From: Coenobita brevimanus
Lineage: Eukaryota; Arthropoda; Malacostraca; Decapoda; Coenobitidae
DNA: 64,000 nucleotides
Direction of reading: 5' to 3'
Assembly (NCBI GenBank): GCA_032717465.1
Contig: CM064665.1
Coordinates: forward strand, 22,766,588-22,830,587
Every line of letters starts with the position of its first letter. The stretch's first letter is position 1. The translations under genes and the position numbers were made by a program. The notes under the pieces are model-generated. The model was not told the DNA's origin, searched no databases, and worked only from the letters and a program-made list of their open reading frames with translations. Shown in pieces: positions 9,960 to 19,600 of the stretch.

Positions 9960-12008
9960 AATCGTTTTAGTTTTCGTTTTTGTTTTTGAAGGCTCCAACA
10001 TGTTTGCATGCGTCGGCCTTGGTCACCTAATGGCGGCTGTCAATGCTGCACGATCTATGGCAGCCTCCCTGTTCAGTCCCTTAATCCTGAGGTCACACTT
10101 CTTGACTTCGTCCCATGTCTTTCTCGGTCTACCTCTCATAACCCCACCCCCAATACTAACACCTGTCACCTTTTGCACCCAATTATCATCCTCCATCCTC
10201 TCCACATGCCCAAACCATCTCAATCTACTTCTCCTCATTACAACACCAATACACTCCAGTCCCATCCTACCTCTCAACACTTCCATCGTAAACCCAGCCC
10301 CCCCAGATCTTGCACGCAGGGATGCACTCCACATGCACCTAATCATTGTCATTTCTGTACGTCTGAGCCTGAGAATATCTTCCCCTTTACTGCCCAAGTC
10401 TCACTACCATGCAGCATTGCACTCCTAACACATGCTGCATACAAAGATCCCTTAGCATGTAGGTAGAGTCCTCTCAATGTCAGGAGAGGCCACAGCTCCC
10501 TGAACTTCCAACCACTTCTCACCCTAGCCACAGAGATAGCTTCAGCCCCACTTCCAGCACACATGTCTCCCAAATAACAAAACTCTTCCACACACTCAAG
10601 AGACTCACCAGTAAGTTCAATCCTTTCCTGCCTGACAATCTCCACCTGCTCTTCCCGACTCGATACATAAAATCAGCATTATATCACAGTCTACCTCTGA
10701 TACCACTACATCTCTTGTACACCCATTTATGACAAACACTGCACAAGATGGAATTATTTCCCACGCCCTTGTGGCAAACTGCACACGGCCACTCTCCCTT
10801 GTCTTTAAAAGTACCGCCACCAACCCTAGATATCATCACTTTTGTTTTATCTGCATTTACCCTTAAGCCCTTGTGCTCCATACCATCTCTCCACTTCCTA
10901 AATCTTTCCTCCACCTCCCTCTCGTTCTCTGCAATCAACACCAAATCATCAGCATACAAAGTCTCCCATGGGAGTCCGTTTCTGGAGTCACGTGAGAGGG
11001 CTTCAAGTACCATGATAAACAACGTGGGACTCAAAACTGACCCCTGATGCACACCAACGTTCACGGAAAACTCATCACTCAAATCTCCATTCACTCTTAC
11101 CTGGGTGTGAGCACATACATAGCCATAACCACCCTAACCAGCCACTCCTCCAAGCCAAGCTTTCTCATTGCCCACTTCAACACCTCTCTAGGGACTCTGT
11201 CAAAGTCCTTTTTCAAATCAACAAAAACAAAATACAGATCCCTTTTCTTCCCAATATATTCTTCCTGAAGCTGTCAAACAATGAATATGGCATCAATGGT
11301 CCCCCTGCCTGGCATAAACCCAAACTGCATCTCATCAATATTCCCTCTTTCTCTAATCATACCTTCTAGAACTCTCCATTACCTTCATTTTCTGATCTAA
11401 AAGCTTTATACCTCTATAATTTCCTCTTTCTAGGGCATCACCCTTCCCTTTATGCACATTTACAATTACACTCTTCAACCAATCATCTGGGACAACACAC
11501 TCATAATCATATTTATCAGGTCAGTGACTAACCTCACTCCTATATCTCCTGAGGCCTTCAACATTTCGGCAGTCAACCCAGACACACCTGCTGCCTTACC
11601 CACCTGCATCTTGCCTATTGCCTCACTCACAGTAGCAGCGTCAATCAAAGGCCAAGGGCCAAACACTCTCTCTGCTGGCTCCAAACCTTCCCTGTTCCAG
11701 TCAAACTCCTCATTCAACAACCGGCTATAATGCTCTCCCCATGCATCTTTAATATCTCCACTGTTCACCACTACCCTTCCTTCATCATTATTCACACACT
11801 GCTCACCTATAATAACCCGATTATCCCTCTTCATCTGATTTGCCATCTTAAATATCATATTTTTCCTTTCCCAATGATTTAGGTTATCAAGTAAACGTCT
11901 CTGTGACTCAGACTTCGCCCTGTATACCTCTCTTCTAGCCCTTCGCTTGACAGCCAAGTATTCCTCCATGTTACCACCCTTCTTCCATTCCCGGAGAGCC
12001 TTCTTTTC
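9960..12008 (-). pseudogene. 5'-truncated RTE-like LINE reverse transcriptase, multiply frameshifted
   Basis: On the minus strand the path runs 11969-11475, then about 11470-11100 in other frames, 11094-10684, 10645-10349 and 10397-10023. The first block holds the pre-RT linker and start of the palm (GKAAGVSGLTAEMLKASG). The unopened gap encodes an MQFGFMPGRGTIDA-like segment. The next block has HQGSVLSPTLFIMVLEALSR and the catalytic box YADDLVLIAE (about 10945-10956), followed by a cysteine-rich motif (CAVC, CSVCHKW). The last has RLRWFGHVERMED and GRPRKTWDEVKKCDL, typical of the C-terminal end. It lacks the N-terminal endonuclease, as expected from 5' truncation during target-primed reverse transcription. 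At least three frame changes show it is inactive. Clade assignment to RTE/BovB-like elements is by motif memory; Proto2 or RTE-X are alternatives. Confidence 0.85.
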
Positions 12009-12342
12009 TCCTTAATCATTAAAAAAAAAAATACGAATGATCGAAGTGGGTGGACTCAAGTACAGGGTTGCATTCATAAATTATCTACAGGTGGAAAGGG
12101 TTATAATAAAAAAAAAAAAAATCCCCCCCAAAATTGCCAAATGGAGGTACAGACGTGCCCAAATGCCGATGCAGGAAGAGGTGCAGGACACCTTCCTAAA
12201 CCCACGAGAATTCGGCATTATAATATTACGGTGTTTCGCATCTCACAGTAAAGAATTTCGGATGAGGAATAATGTGTATGCCTAAGCCATTTTGTCACTC
12301 TATCAATCTTTCTATCTACCTTATCTATAAACAGGTAGACAG

Positions 12343-12347
<5 letters not shown>
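12009..12347. other. Spacer without a gene
   Basis: Contains A-rich runs at 12,020 and 12,108 and the start of an (AT)n tract. Nothing recognisable is coded. Confidence 0.6.
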
Positions 12348-12398
<51 letters not shown>

Positions 12399-12410
12399 AC
12401 ATGGCCTGTG

Positions 12411-12488
<78 letters not shown>
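12348..12488. repeat. (AT)n microsatellite, insertion site of the LTR element
   Basis: Long AT dinucleotide array interrupted once by a 20-bp piece of LTR sequence (12,395-12,414). The same AT array resumes directly after the 3' LTR at 18,801, showing the LTR element inserted into it or that it expanded at both junctions. Confidence 0.95.
12395..12414 (+). repeat. Isolated 20-bp copy of the LTR start
   Basis: TGTTACATGGCCTGTGATTT is identical to the first 20 bases of both LTRs and lies within the AT array, 94 bp before the 5' LTR begins with the same sequence. Confidence 0.9.
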
Positions 12489-12492
<4 letters not shown>

Positions 12493-13236
12493 ACATGGCC
12501 TGTGATTTCATCATCCTTTGTGTAATTCTAACGTGCAGTGTGCTGCATGTTTGATCACGAGCGTGTTCTGCCTCAGTCCCCCCTTCTACCGTTATAGTAG
12601 AGTAAGTCGTTCTTTCTGTTGTTCAGAGCAGGATTGTCAACTCTTTGTCCCCATGGCTTCATTTGCGCGTCCTTCTTACAAGTTGTATCAAGCTCTGCCG
12701 GCCCCTATATAATGAGCTCAGTCTCTGCATCATTGCCACTTAGATCTGCTCCTCATTTTGTTCACATCTCTGTCCTCCCCTGTACAGTTATTATTGTGAG
12801 TGCTCAGGAAGTCTCCAGCCATCTAGCAGCTGTGTGTAATTTGAGTATAACTATTGTTGCATTTTTTTCTTGTACTGTGTAGCATAAGGTTAATTCTTGG
12901 GCCTAGTAGGGTTTTTGTAATTTATGTAAAAGTTTTACTATCAGCCATTATTAATAATATTTTGTATCTATAATAATATATCTGGCATTCACTGAGTATT
13001 ATCTGGTATCTCATTTTAACAGAGCTGACTTAGATAAATTTACTCATGCTAATTTCGTGTTAATAGAGGCTATTGCAGTTAACCATATATTTAACCTGTT
13101 TTTGCCATTACATTATCCTTATGAGTCCTGAATGTTTTGTTGTTAGTTTGAGCATTAAACTTTAACTTGTAATTTTACCTAACTCTTTTGTTTTGAACCT
13201 GGAACTTTGCGGGACAGTTTTCTCTGTTCCGTAACA
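12489..13236 (+). repeat. 5' LTR
   Basis: 748 bp, TG...CA ends, imperfect inverted ends TGTTAC...GTAACA. A TATATAA box lies at 12,706. It matches 18,053-18,800 with about 12 substitutions, five of them clustered at about 12,578-12,595. Confidence 0.95.
12706..12712 (+). promoter_or_regulatory. TATA box of the 5' LTR
   Basis: TATATAA within CCCCTATATAATGAGCTCAG; the likely transcript start is about 25-30 bp downstream. The same box is present in the 3' LTR at 18,270-18,276. Confidence 0.6.
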
Positions 13237-13242
13237 TAAATT

Positions 13243-13250
13243 TGGCGACC
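13243..13250 (+). other. Primer-binding site candidate
   Basis: TGGCGACC begins six bases after the 5' LTR and would pair with a tRNA ending in GGTCGCCA. That is the pattern of tRNA-Arg used by Drosophila mdg1/412-type elements; only the first 8 bases fit well. The second LTR element in this window has the same TGGCGACCTC in the same place. Confidence 0.6.
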
Positions 13251-13317
13251 TCTTATCAGGATATTCAGGATAATATCATAAGGATATTGCTTGATATTTT
13301 GTGACTGTGATTTATTC

Positions 13318-16300
13318 ATGATGTCTACTATTACTACACTTGATGAAGCCAAAGATTTTTTGTCAAATGTGCAAACAGTGTGTGATGTGGAGAACAGAAC
13401 AAAGAATGAACTTAAGCTTGTTGCTCAACAATTGGGAATTGCAGTTCACTCTCATCATTCTAAAGATCAAATTGTTGGCATGATTAATAAAAGCTTGTTT
13501 AATGTAACTCCTCCAAATGAGCAAACGCAGATTGAATTAGCTAAGTGACAGCTAGCCCTGCAGGAGGCTCGTGTTAAGGAGGCAGAATTTCAAGCACGTG
13601 CTAAGGAGGCTGAGTCTCAGGCTAAGGAGGCGGAGTCTCAGGATAAGGAGGCGGAGTCTCAGGCTCGTATTCAGGAGGCTGAATTTCAGGCAAATGCTCG
13701 TATTCAGGAGGCACAGGTACAGGCTCAGGCACAAATTGAACTTGCTAGGATTCAGGCAGACCATGAGTATCGCATGAAACAAGGTGGAACTGGATCATCT
13801 AGCTCTGATGATTTTGATGTGGCTAAAAATGTTAAACTTGTCCCTCCTTTTAATGAATCTGATTTAACAAAGTTTTTTCAGTTGTTTGAGAGGGTAGCTA
13901 CAGGTTTTAATTGGCCAAAAAGGTATTGCCCAGTACTCCTTCAAACTGTTCTCACAGGTAAAGCTCAAGTAACTTATGCATCTTTGCCTCAGGATCAATC
14001 TGATAATTATGATGTAGTTAAGAGCTTGATTCTTAAGGCCTATGAGCTTGTTCCTGAAGCCTATAGAGTAAAATTTAGGACAACTTATAAGCAAGATAAG
14101 CAATCCCATGTTGAGCATGCAAAAATCAAAGAAGATCTGTTAGAGCAGTGGTTAAATTTTAAGAATGTGGATTCTGATTTTGACAAATTCAAGCAGATGA
14201 TTTTGCTGGAGGACTTCAAAAGGTGTATTAGTAAAGATGTAAGCCTATATCTTGATGAGAAAAGAATAGATAATTTGTCTGATGCAGCAGTTTTAGCTGA
14301 TGAATATGTTCTCACTCACAAGAGATATTCTAAAGAAAAAGAGAAAGCTGAGAGTAAGTACGTTGCCTCTACTCAGAGTACAGGTAACAGGAAAGAGAAT
14401 AAAGATGATGTTTCTCAGGAATTAAATACCAGCTTCACCTCTAGATTTCAGAAAATTAAATGTACTTATTGTAGTAAGCTTGGTCATACTACGGAGAAAT
14501 GTTTCAGGAGACAGCGTGATGTGAACAAAAAGGAGTCTTTAAATATTCAGTCAATTCGTCTAGTGTCCACTCTTGAGAGTTCCCAGAATTCTTTAACTGA
14601 GTTAACTGAACCTGCTTTGAGGGGTAACTTAAATTCTCATGATGGAGCTCCTCTTTTGAGCAGTAACGTGGGTGACACTCTCAAGAGTTCATGTGCTAAT
14701 TTCCTGTCTGATGGTTTTGTCAGTCCTCTGGACAGTAATGACAGGAAATCAGTAAAAATATATCGTGATACAGGTGCTTGCCAATCCCTTATGCTGACCA
14801 GTGTTCTAGGCTCTAATGTTAATTCCTCTGATGAAACTGTAATCTTACAAGGTGTAGGGAATAAATACTTCTCTGTCCCTCTGTGCAGAGTGAATTTAGA
14901 GTCTGGTTTTGTTAATGGTTCCGTTATGGTTGGGTTGGTTGAGACACTCCCAATGTCAGGTGTAACTTTCTTACTTGGAAATGATATTGGTGGAAGTCAA
15001 GTGTGTCTAGCTCCTCAGTTGTCTAGTGAGCCAGTGGCTGCGACCCAGGATTGTGATGTCCGTGATGTGTTCCCTGCATGTGCTGTCACTAGGGCTAAGT
15101 CTAAAGTTACTGGCGATTTAGAGGATAATGATGATGATGATGTTATCCTAGCTGACACTTTTCTTGCTAATTTGGACCACTCACCAGATGAGGCAGTACC
15201 CCGTAGTGTTGATAATTTGTCTCGTCAAGAGTTGGTTGAGTTGCAGGTTGCTGACCCTGAGTTGAAAGGTCTAGCTAACTCTGCTTGCAGTGAAGAAGAG
15301 TCAGCTGGTGCTTCTACTTGTTATTATATAAAGTCAGGAGTACTTATGAGAAAGTGGAGACCCCCAACAGCATCAGCCGACTGTGAGTGGGAGGTTGTAC
15401 ATCAAGTTGTCATCCCTCGTGTTTGTAGGCAGGATATCATTAGAGTGGCTCATGATTCCAGTTTGGCAGGACACCTTGGAGTGAGGAAGACTGTGGCACG
15501 CATTTTGAAACACTTCTACTGGCCAGGTATCTTCAGGGATGTTTCCTGGTATTGTAAGTCATGTCACACCTGTCAAGTTGTGGGGAAGTGTAATCAGACC
15601 GAAAAGGTTGCACCTCTAGTTCCCATTCCTCCTTTTGAGGCGCCATTCACCCGTGTGTTGGTGGATATTGTGGGCCCTCTTCCTAAGACTTCTTCAGGAT
15701 TTTCTTATGTGTTGACCCTGATTGATATGGCTACTCGTTATCCTGAAGCCATTCCACTTAGAAATATCTCAGCAAAGAACGTGGTTAAGGAAATGCTAGG
15801 GTTCTTCACAAAGTTTGGTCTGCCCAAGGAGGTACAGTCTGACCGGGGAAGTAATTTCATGTCAAATGTTTTCAAGCAGTCTCTGAAAGAGTTGGGCATC
15901 ACCCAGATCACGTCTTCAGCTTACCATCCCCAGACCCAAGGAGCGTTGGAGAGATATCATCAAACACTCAAATCGATGCTCAAGAAATACTGTTTGGAAC
16001 ATCAGAAAGACTGGGATAAAGGTCTTCCATTCGTTGTGTTTGCTGCAAGAGAATCTCCAAATGAATCACTGGGCTTCTCACCTTTTGAACTACTGTTTGG
16101 CCATGAAGTAAGAGGACCCCTTAAGTTACTCAAGGAATGCTGGCTGTCAGAGGAAGATGACGTCAACCTGCTGGAGTATGTGATGAAATTCAAAGAACGG
16201 CTGTCCACTGCTTTACAGCTGGCGAGAGAGAATTTAGGAGCTGCTCAGGAGAAGATGAAGACTTGGTATGATAAGAAGTCCAGGTTACGCCACTTTCAGC

Positions 16301-17991
16301 CAGGAGATCAGGTTTTGATTCTGCTACCGGTTCATGGGCAACCTCTTCAAGCCAAGTTTAGTGGTCCTTATTTCGTGGAGAAGAAACTCAGTAATGTCAA
16401 CTATGTCATCGCCACACCAGATCGTAGAAAGAACAAGCAACTATGTCACATCAACATGTTAAAGTTATATCACAGGCGGGACGAAAATAACCCAGTCTAC
16501 ACTGTAGCTGTTCCTCCTGAGTCTGCAAGTGAAGTTCTCCCATGCAGTATGAGCCTGAGTGATAGTTTGGGGAAGAATCCTGATATCATGAATGATCTCC
16601 AGACTAAGCTTTCTCATCTACCTCCCGAGGAAAGGCAGGAGTTTTCGGCATTACTGCAGGAGTACCCGCAAGTGTTCCGTGCCACTCCAGGAAGAACCAC
16701 CGTGTTGATGCATGATGTCGATGTTGGAGACGCAAAGCCAATTAAACTGCCTCCTTACCGTGTGAACCCAGTGAAAGTTCCTCTCATCCAGGAGGAGCTT
16801 GGCTACCTGTTGGACCACAAGATGATTGAGCCCTGTCAAAGCGAGTGGAGTTCTCCTGTCACTCTGGTCCCTAAGCCGGGTGGGTCACAGCGGCTTTGCA
16901 TCGACTACAGACTTGTTAATCAGATAACCAAAACAGACACTTACCCTCTCCCTCGCGTGGAAGATTGCATAGACAAGATCGGAAAGGCTAGGTACATAAG
17001 TAAGTTTGATTTGTTAAAGGGATACTGGCAAGTACCTATGATTGAACGTGCTAGGGAGATCTCATGTTTTGTAACACTAGGAAAGACTTTTGCATGTTCT
17101 GTAATGCCATATGGTATGAAGAATGCACCAGCCACATTTCAGAAGCTCATGAATGTTGTAACAGAGGGTTTGGCAGGGTGTGTTGTTTATATTGATGATG
17201 TATTAATCTTCAGTGGCAACTGGAAAGATCACCTATGCCATGTCAGTAAATTTCTTGAGCGTTTGGTTCATGCTAATCTTGTAGCTAATTTATCAAAGTG
17301 TGAGTTTGGTCAAGCTAAAGTTCAGTACCTTGGGTATGTAATTGGTGATGGACATGTTGCACCACCAGGAGCTAAGGTTCAGGTTATAAGTGATCTTCCC
17401 AGACCTAAAAGTAGGAAAGAGCTACAAAGATTTTTGGGAATGGTAGGTTATTACAGGAGATTTGTTCTTAACTTTTCAGTTCATGTATCACCACTTACAG
17501 ACCTACTGAAAAAGGGAGTTAAATTTGTCTGGACCGATAACTGTGAATCCTCTTTCAACAAACTTAAAGCTATCCTATTAAGTCCGCCAGTGTTTGCTAC
17601 TCCTAATTGTGCTAAGCCTTTTAAGATGGCTGTTGATGCAAGTGATACAGGAGCTGGGGCTGTTTTGCTGCAAGAGGATGATCAGGGTATTGAACATCCT
17701 GTATCTTATTACAGTAAGAAGTTCACTCCACCTCAAAAGAACTACTCAACTATTGAGAAAGAGCTTTTGGCCTTGATTTTTGGTTTACAGCATTTTTCAT
17801 TGTATTTGTGTTCTGGTTTTGACCCCATAGTCATTTATACCGATCATAACCCACTGAAATTCCTTAGTAAGTTTAAAGATAAAAATCAGAGATTGACAAG
17901 ATGGAGTCTACTTCTTCAGGAGTATTCATTAGACATACAACATGTCAAGGGGAAAGAAAATGTTATTGGAGATTGCTTATCTAGACTTTAG
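13318..17991 (+). CDS. Gag-Pol polyprotein of the Gmr1-like retrotransposon, one in-frame stop
   Basis: The frame opens at the ATG pair 13,318/13,321 and is interrupted by TGA at 13,546-13,548; the same frame then stays open through 17,991 (1,405 codons counting from the ATG at 13,774). Numbering from 13,774: Gag with a SCAN-like helical region (about residues 100-185, including EDLLEQWLNF and LADEYVLTHKR); zinc knuckle CTYCSKLGHTTEKC (about 230-243); protease YRDTGA (about 330); integrase zinc domain HDSSLAGHLG...CKSCHTCQ (about 560-600); integrase core with D631, D690 and E726, an exact D-35-E spacing; GPY/F module AKFSGPYFV; reverse transcriptase with YIDD at 1139-1142; RNase H from AVDASDTGAG (about 1287) through YTDHNPLKFL to the stop. 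Between 13,560 and 13,770 Gag encodes heptad-like KEAESQA repeats, a likely coiled coil. The polyprotein would be cleaved by its own protease in cytoplasmic particles and the cDNA integrated in the nucleus. The protein ends with RNase H only 61 bp from the 3' LTR, so no second integrase exists. The TGA could be CGA decay or a recoding site. Confidence 0.92.
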
Positions 17992-18043
17992 ACAGATTGT
18001 TTTAGAGTAATAAGAAATTTCCTTTGTAAATTTCTTTTTCTTT

Positions 18044-18052
18044 GTGGGGAGG
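18044..18052 (+). other. Polypurine tract
   Basis: GTGGGGAGG directly abuts the TG of the 3' LTR, the expected site for plus-strand DNA priming. Confidence 0.65.
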
Positions 18053-18796
18053 TGTTACATGGCCTGTGATTTCATCATCCTTTGTGTAATTCTAACGTGC
18101 AGTGTGATGCATGTTTGATCACGAGCGTGTTCTGCCTCAGTCCCCCACTCCTCCCTTATAGTAGAGTAAGTCGTTTTTTCTGTTGTTCAGAGCAGGATTG
18201 TCAACTCTTTGTCCCCATGGCTTCATTTGCGCGTCCTTCTTACAAGTTGTATCAAGCTCTGCCGGCCCCTATATAATGAGCTCAGTCTCTGCATCATTGC
18301 CACTTAGATCTGCTCCTCATTTTGTTCACATCTCTGTCCTCCCCTGTACAGTTATTATTGTGAGTGCTCAGGAAGTCTCCAACCATCTAGCAGCTGTGTG
18401 TAATTTGAATATAACTGTTGTTACATTTTTTTCTTGTACTGTGTAGCATAAGGTTAATTCTTGGGCCTAGTAGGGTTTTTGTAATTTATGTAAAAGTTTT
18501 ACTATCAGCCATTATTAATAATATTTTGTATCTGTAATAATATATCTGGCATTCACTGAGTATTATCTGGTATCTCATTTTAACAGAGCTGACTTAGATA
18601 AATTTACTCATGCTAATTTCGTGTTAATAGAGGCTATTGCAGTTAACCATATATTTAACCTGTTTTTGCCATTACATTATCCTTATGAGTCCTGAATGTT
18701 TTGTTGTTAGTTTGAGCATTAAACTTTAACTTGTAATTTTACCTAACTCTTTTGTTTTGAACCTGGAACTTTGCGGGACAGTTTTCTCTGTTCCGT

Positions 18797-18800
<4 letters not shown>
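18053..18800 (+). repeat. 3' LTR
   Basis: 748 bp, same ends as the 5' LTR, and a TATATAA box at 18,270. The following base pairs are (AT)n. Confidence 0.95.

Positions 18801-18886
<86 letters not shown>
18801..18886. repeat. (AT)n microsatellite
   Basis: About 43 AT dinucleotides directly joined to the 3' LTR end. Confidence 0.97.
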
Positions 18887-18887
<1 letters not shown>

Positions 18888-18890
<3 letters not shown>

Positions 18891-18953
18891 GCCTCTGTGG
18901 TAAAGTGTGCGTTTTCGCACACTGAAGAATGATGGTTCGCGTCCCGCCAGGGT
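18888..18953 (+). ncRNA. tRNA-like head of a SINE
   Basis: GGAGCCTCTGTGGTAAAG opens the block; a perfect 8-bp stem AGTGTGCG/CGCACACT with a TTTT loop follows at 18,904-18,923; then a B-box-like GGTTCGCGTCC at 18,934-18,944 and GCCAGG. The layout of A-box, anticodon-like stem, B-box and acceptor-like end within 66 bp is that of a tRNA-derived RNA polymerase III promoter. The arms are too imperfect for a functional tRNA. I recall similar heads in decapod SINEs. Confidence 0.6.
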
Positions 18954-19266
18954 AATAAACTTTGGGAGCGTTCTTCAGGCCACATACTGCACTGGCGGAC
19001 ACAAGGGGTACTGTGGTTGAACCAGTGTCGGATACTATAACGTATGCTTGTACCCAGTCGGCTTGCGCGGGCCGATTACACTTGGTTCACAGACTACACA
19101 CACATCCAAAGCCACTCCAACACTACAATTACACTTACAAACACTTCTCACCCTACATACAATCTCTACCAGACAGCCTAAGTCACTTGGTAGAGATACA
19201 TTGGCTGTATCGTCCCCACTTCGGTCGGGATAGGCCGGTCCTGCAATGGACACACAAACGGCTGAT

Positions 19267-19271
<5 letters not shown>
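18954..19271 (+). other. Possible SINE body, not identified
   Basis: Follows the tRNA-like head without a break. It contains CACTGGCGGACACAAGGGG, CCGATTACACTTGG and a C-rich, ACAC-rich middle. No coding content; it may be the SINE body or unrelated DNA. Confidence 0.35.
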
Positions 19272-19331
<60 letters not shown>

Positions 19332-19334
19332 TAA

Positions 19335-19368
<34 letters not shown>

Positions 19369-19369
19369 C
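19272..19369. repeat. Compound (AT)n(AG)n(TG)n(CG)n microsatellite
   Basis: AT run to about 19,304, AG to 19,331, TG to 19,362 and a short CG run, in direct succession. Confidence 0.95.
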
Positions 19370-19600
19370 TAGACTCAGTAAGTGAGCAGTAGGGAAGGAT
19401 ATGAATTTATCTGAGTGATGGACTCTTAGGATGAGTTTCTCTCAGACTGGAGGAGCGAGAAGTGTTATGGGGTCAGGTTAGGAGCCGCAAGAGAAATCCG
19501 AGACAAATGGAATTTTTGTACCAAGATCGGGGTGGGGGTAATTCTAAGAACAGAAAGGAGCAGATGTACCCAAAGGGAGAGCTGGTTGTGTGTGTGTGTG

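Larger units (their letters stand above)
12489..18800 (+). mobile_element. Near-intact Gmr1-like Ty3/Gypsy LTR retrotransposon
   Basis: Two 748-bp direct LTRs (TGTTACATGG...TTCCGTAACA) bracket a primer-binding site, one long gag-pol frame and a purine tract. Total length is 6,312 bp. Gene order is Gag, protease, integrase, reverse transcriptase, RNase H. This differs from standard Ty3/Gypsy (integrase last) and matches the Gmr1-like group, whose polymerase sequences are Gypsy-type but whose order is Copia-like. LTRs differ at about a dozen of 748 positions, so the insertion is fairly young. Target duplication cannot be read because both flanks are (AT)n. One in-frame stop near the N-terminus of Gag is the only coding defect I see. 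Confidence 0.93.

Noticed and set aside
9350..10466. Several overlapping frames of 84-166 codons on both strands
   Set aside because: Those beyond 10,000 on the plus strand shadow the minus-strand LINE; the others have no recognisable motif.
18888..18953. Functional tRNA gene
   Set aside because: The B-box and one stem are good but acceptor and D arms do not pair; better explained as a SINE head.
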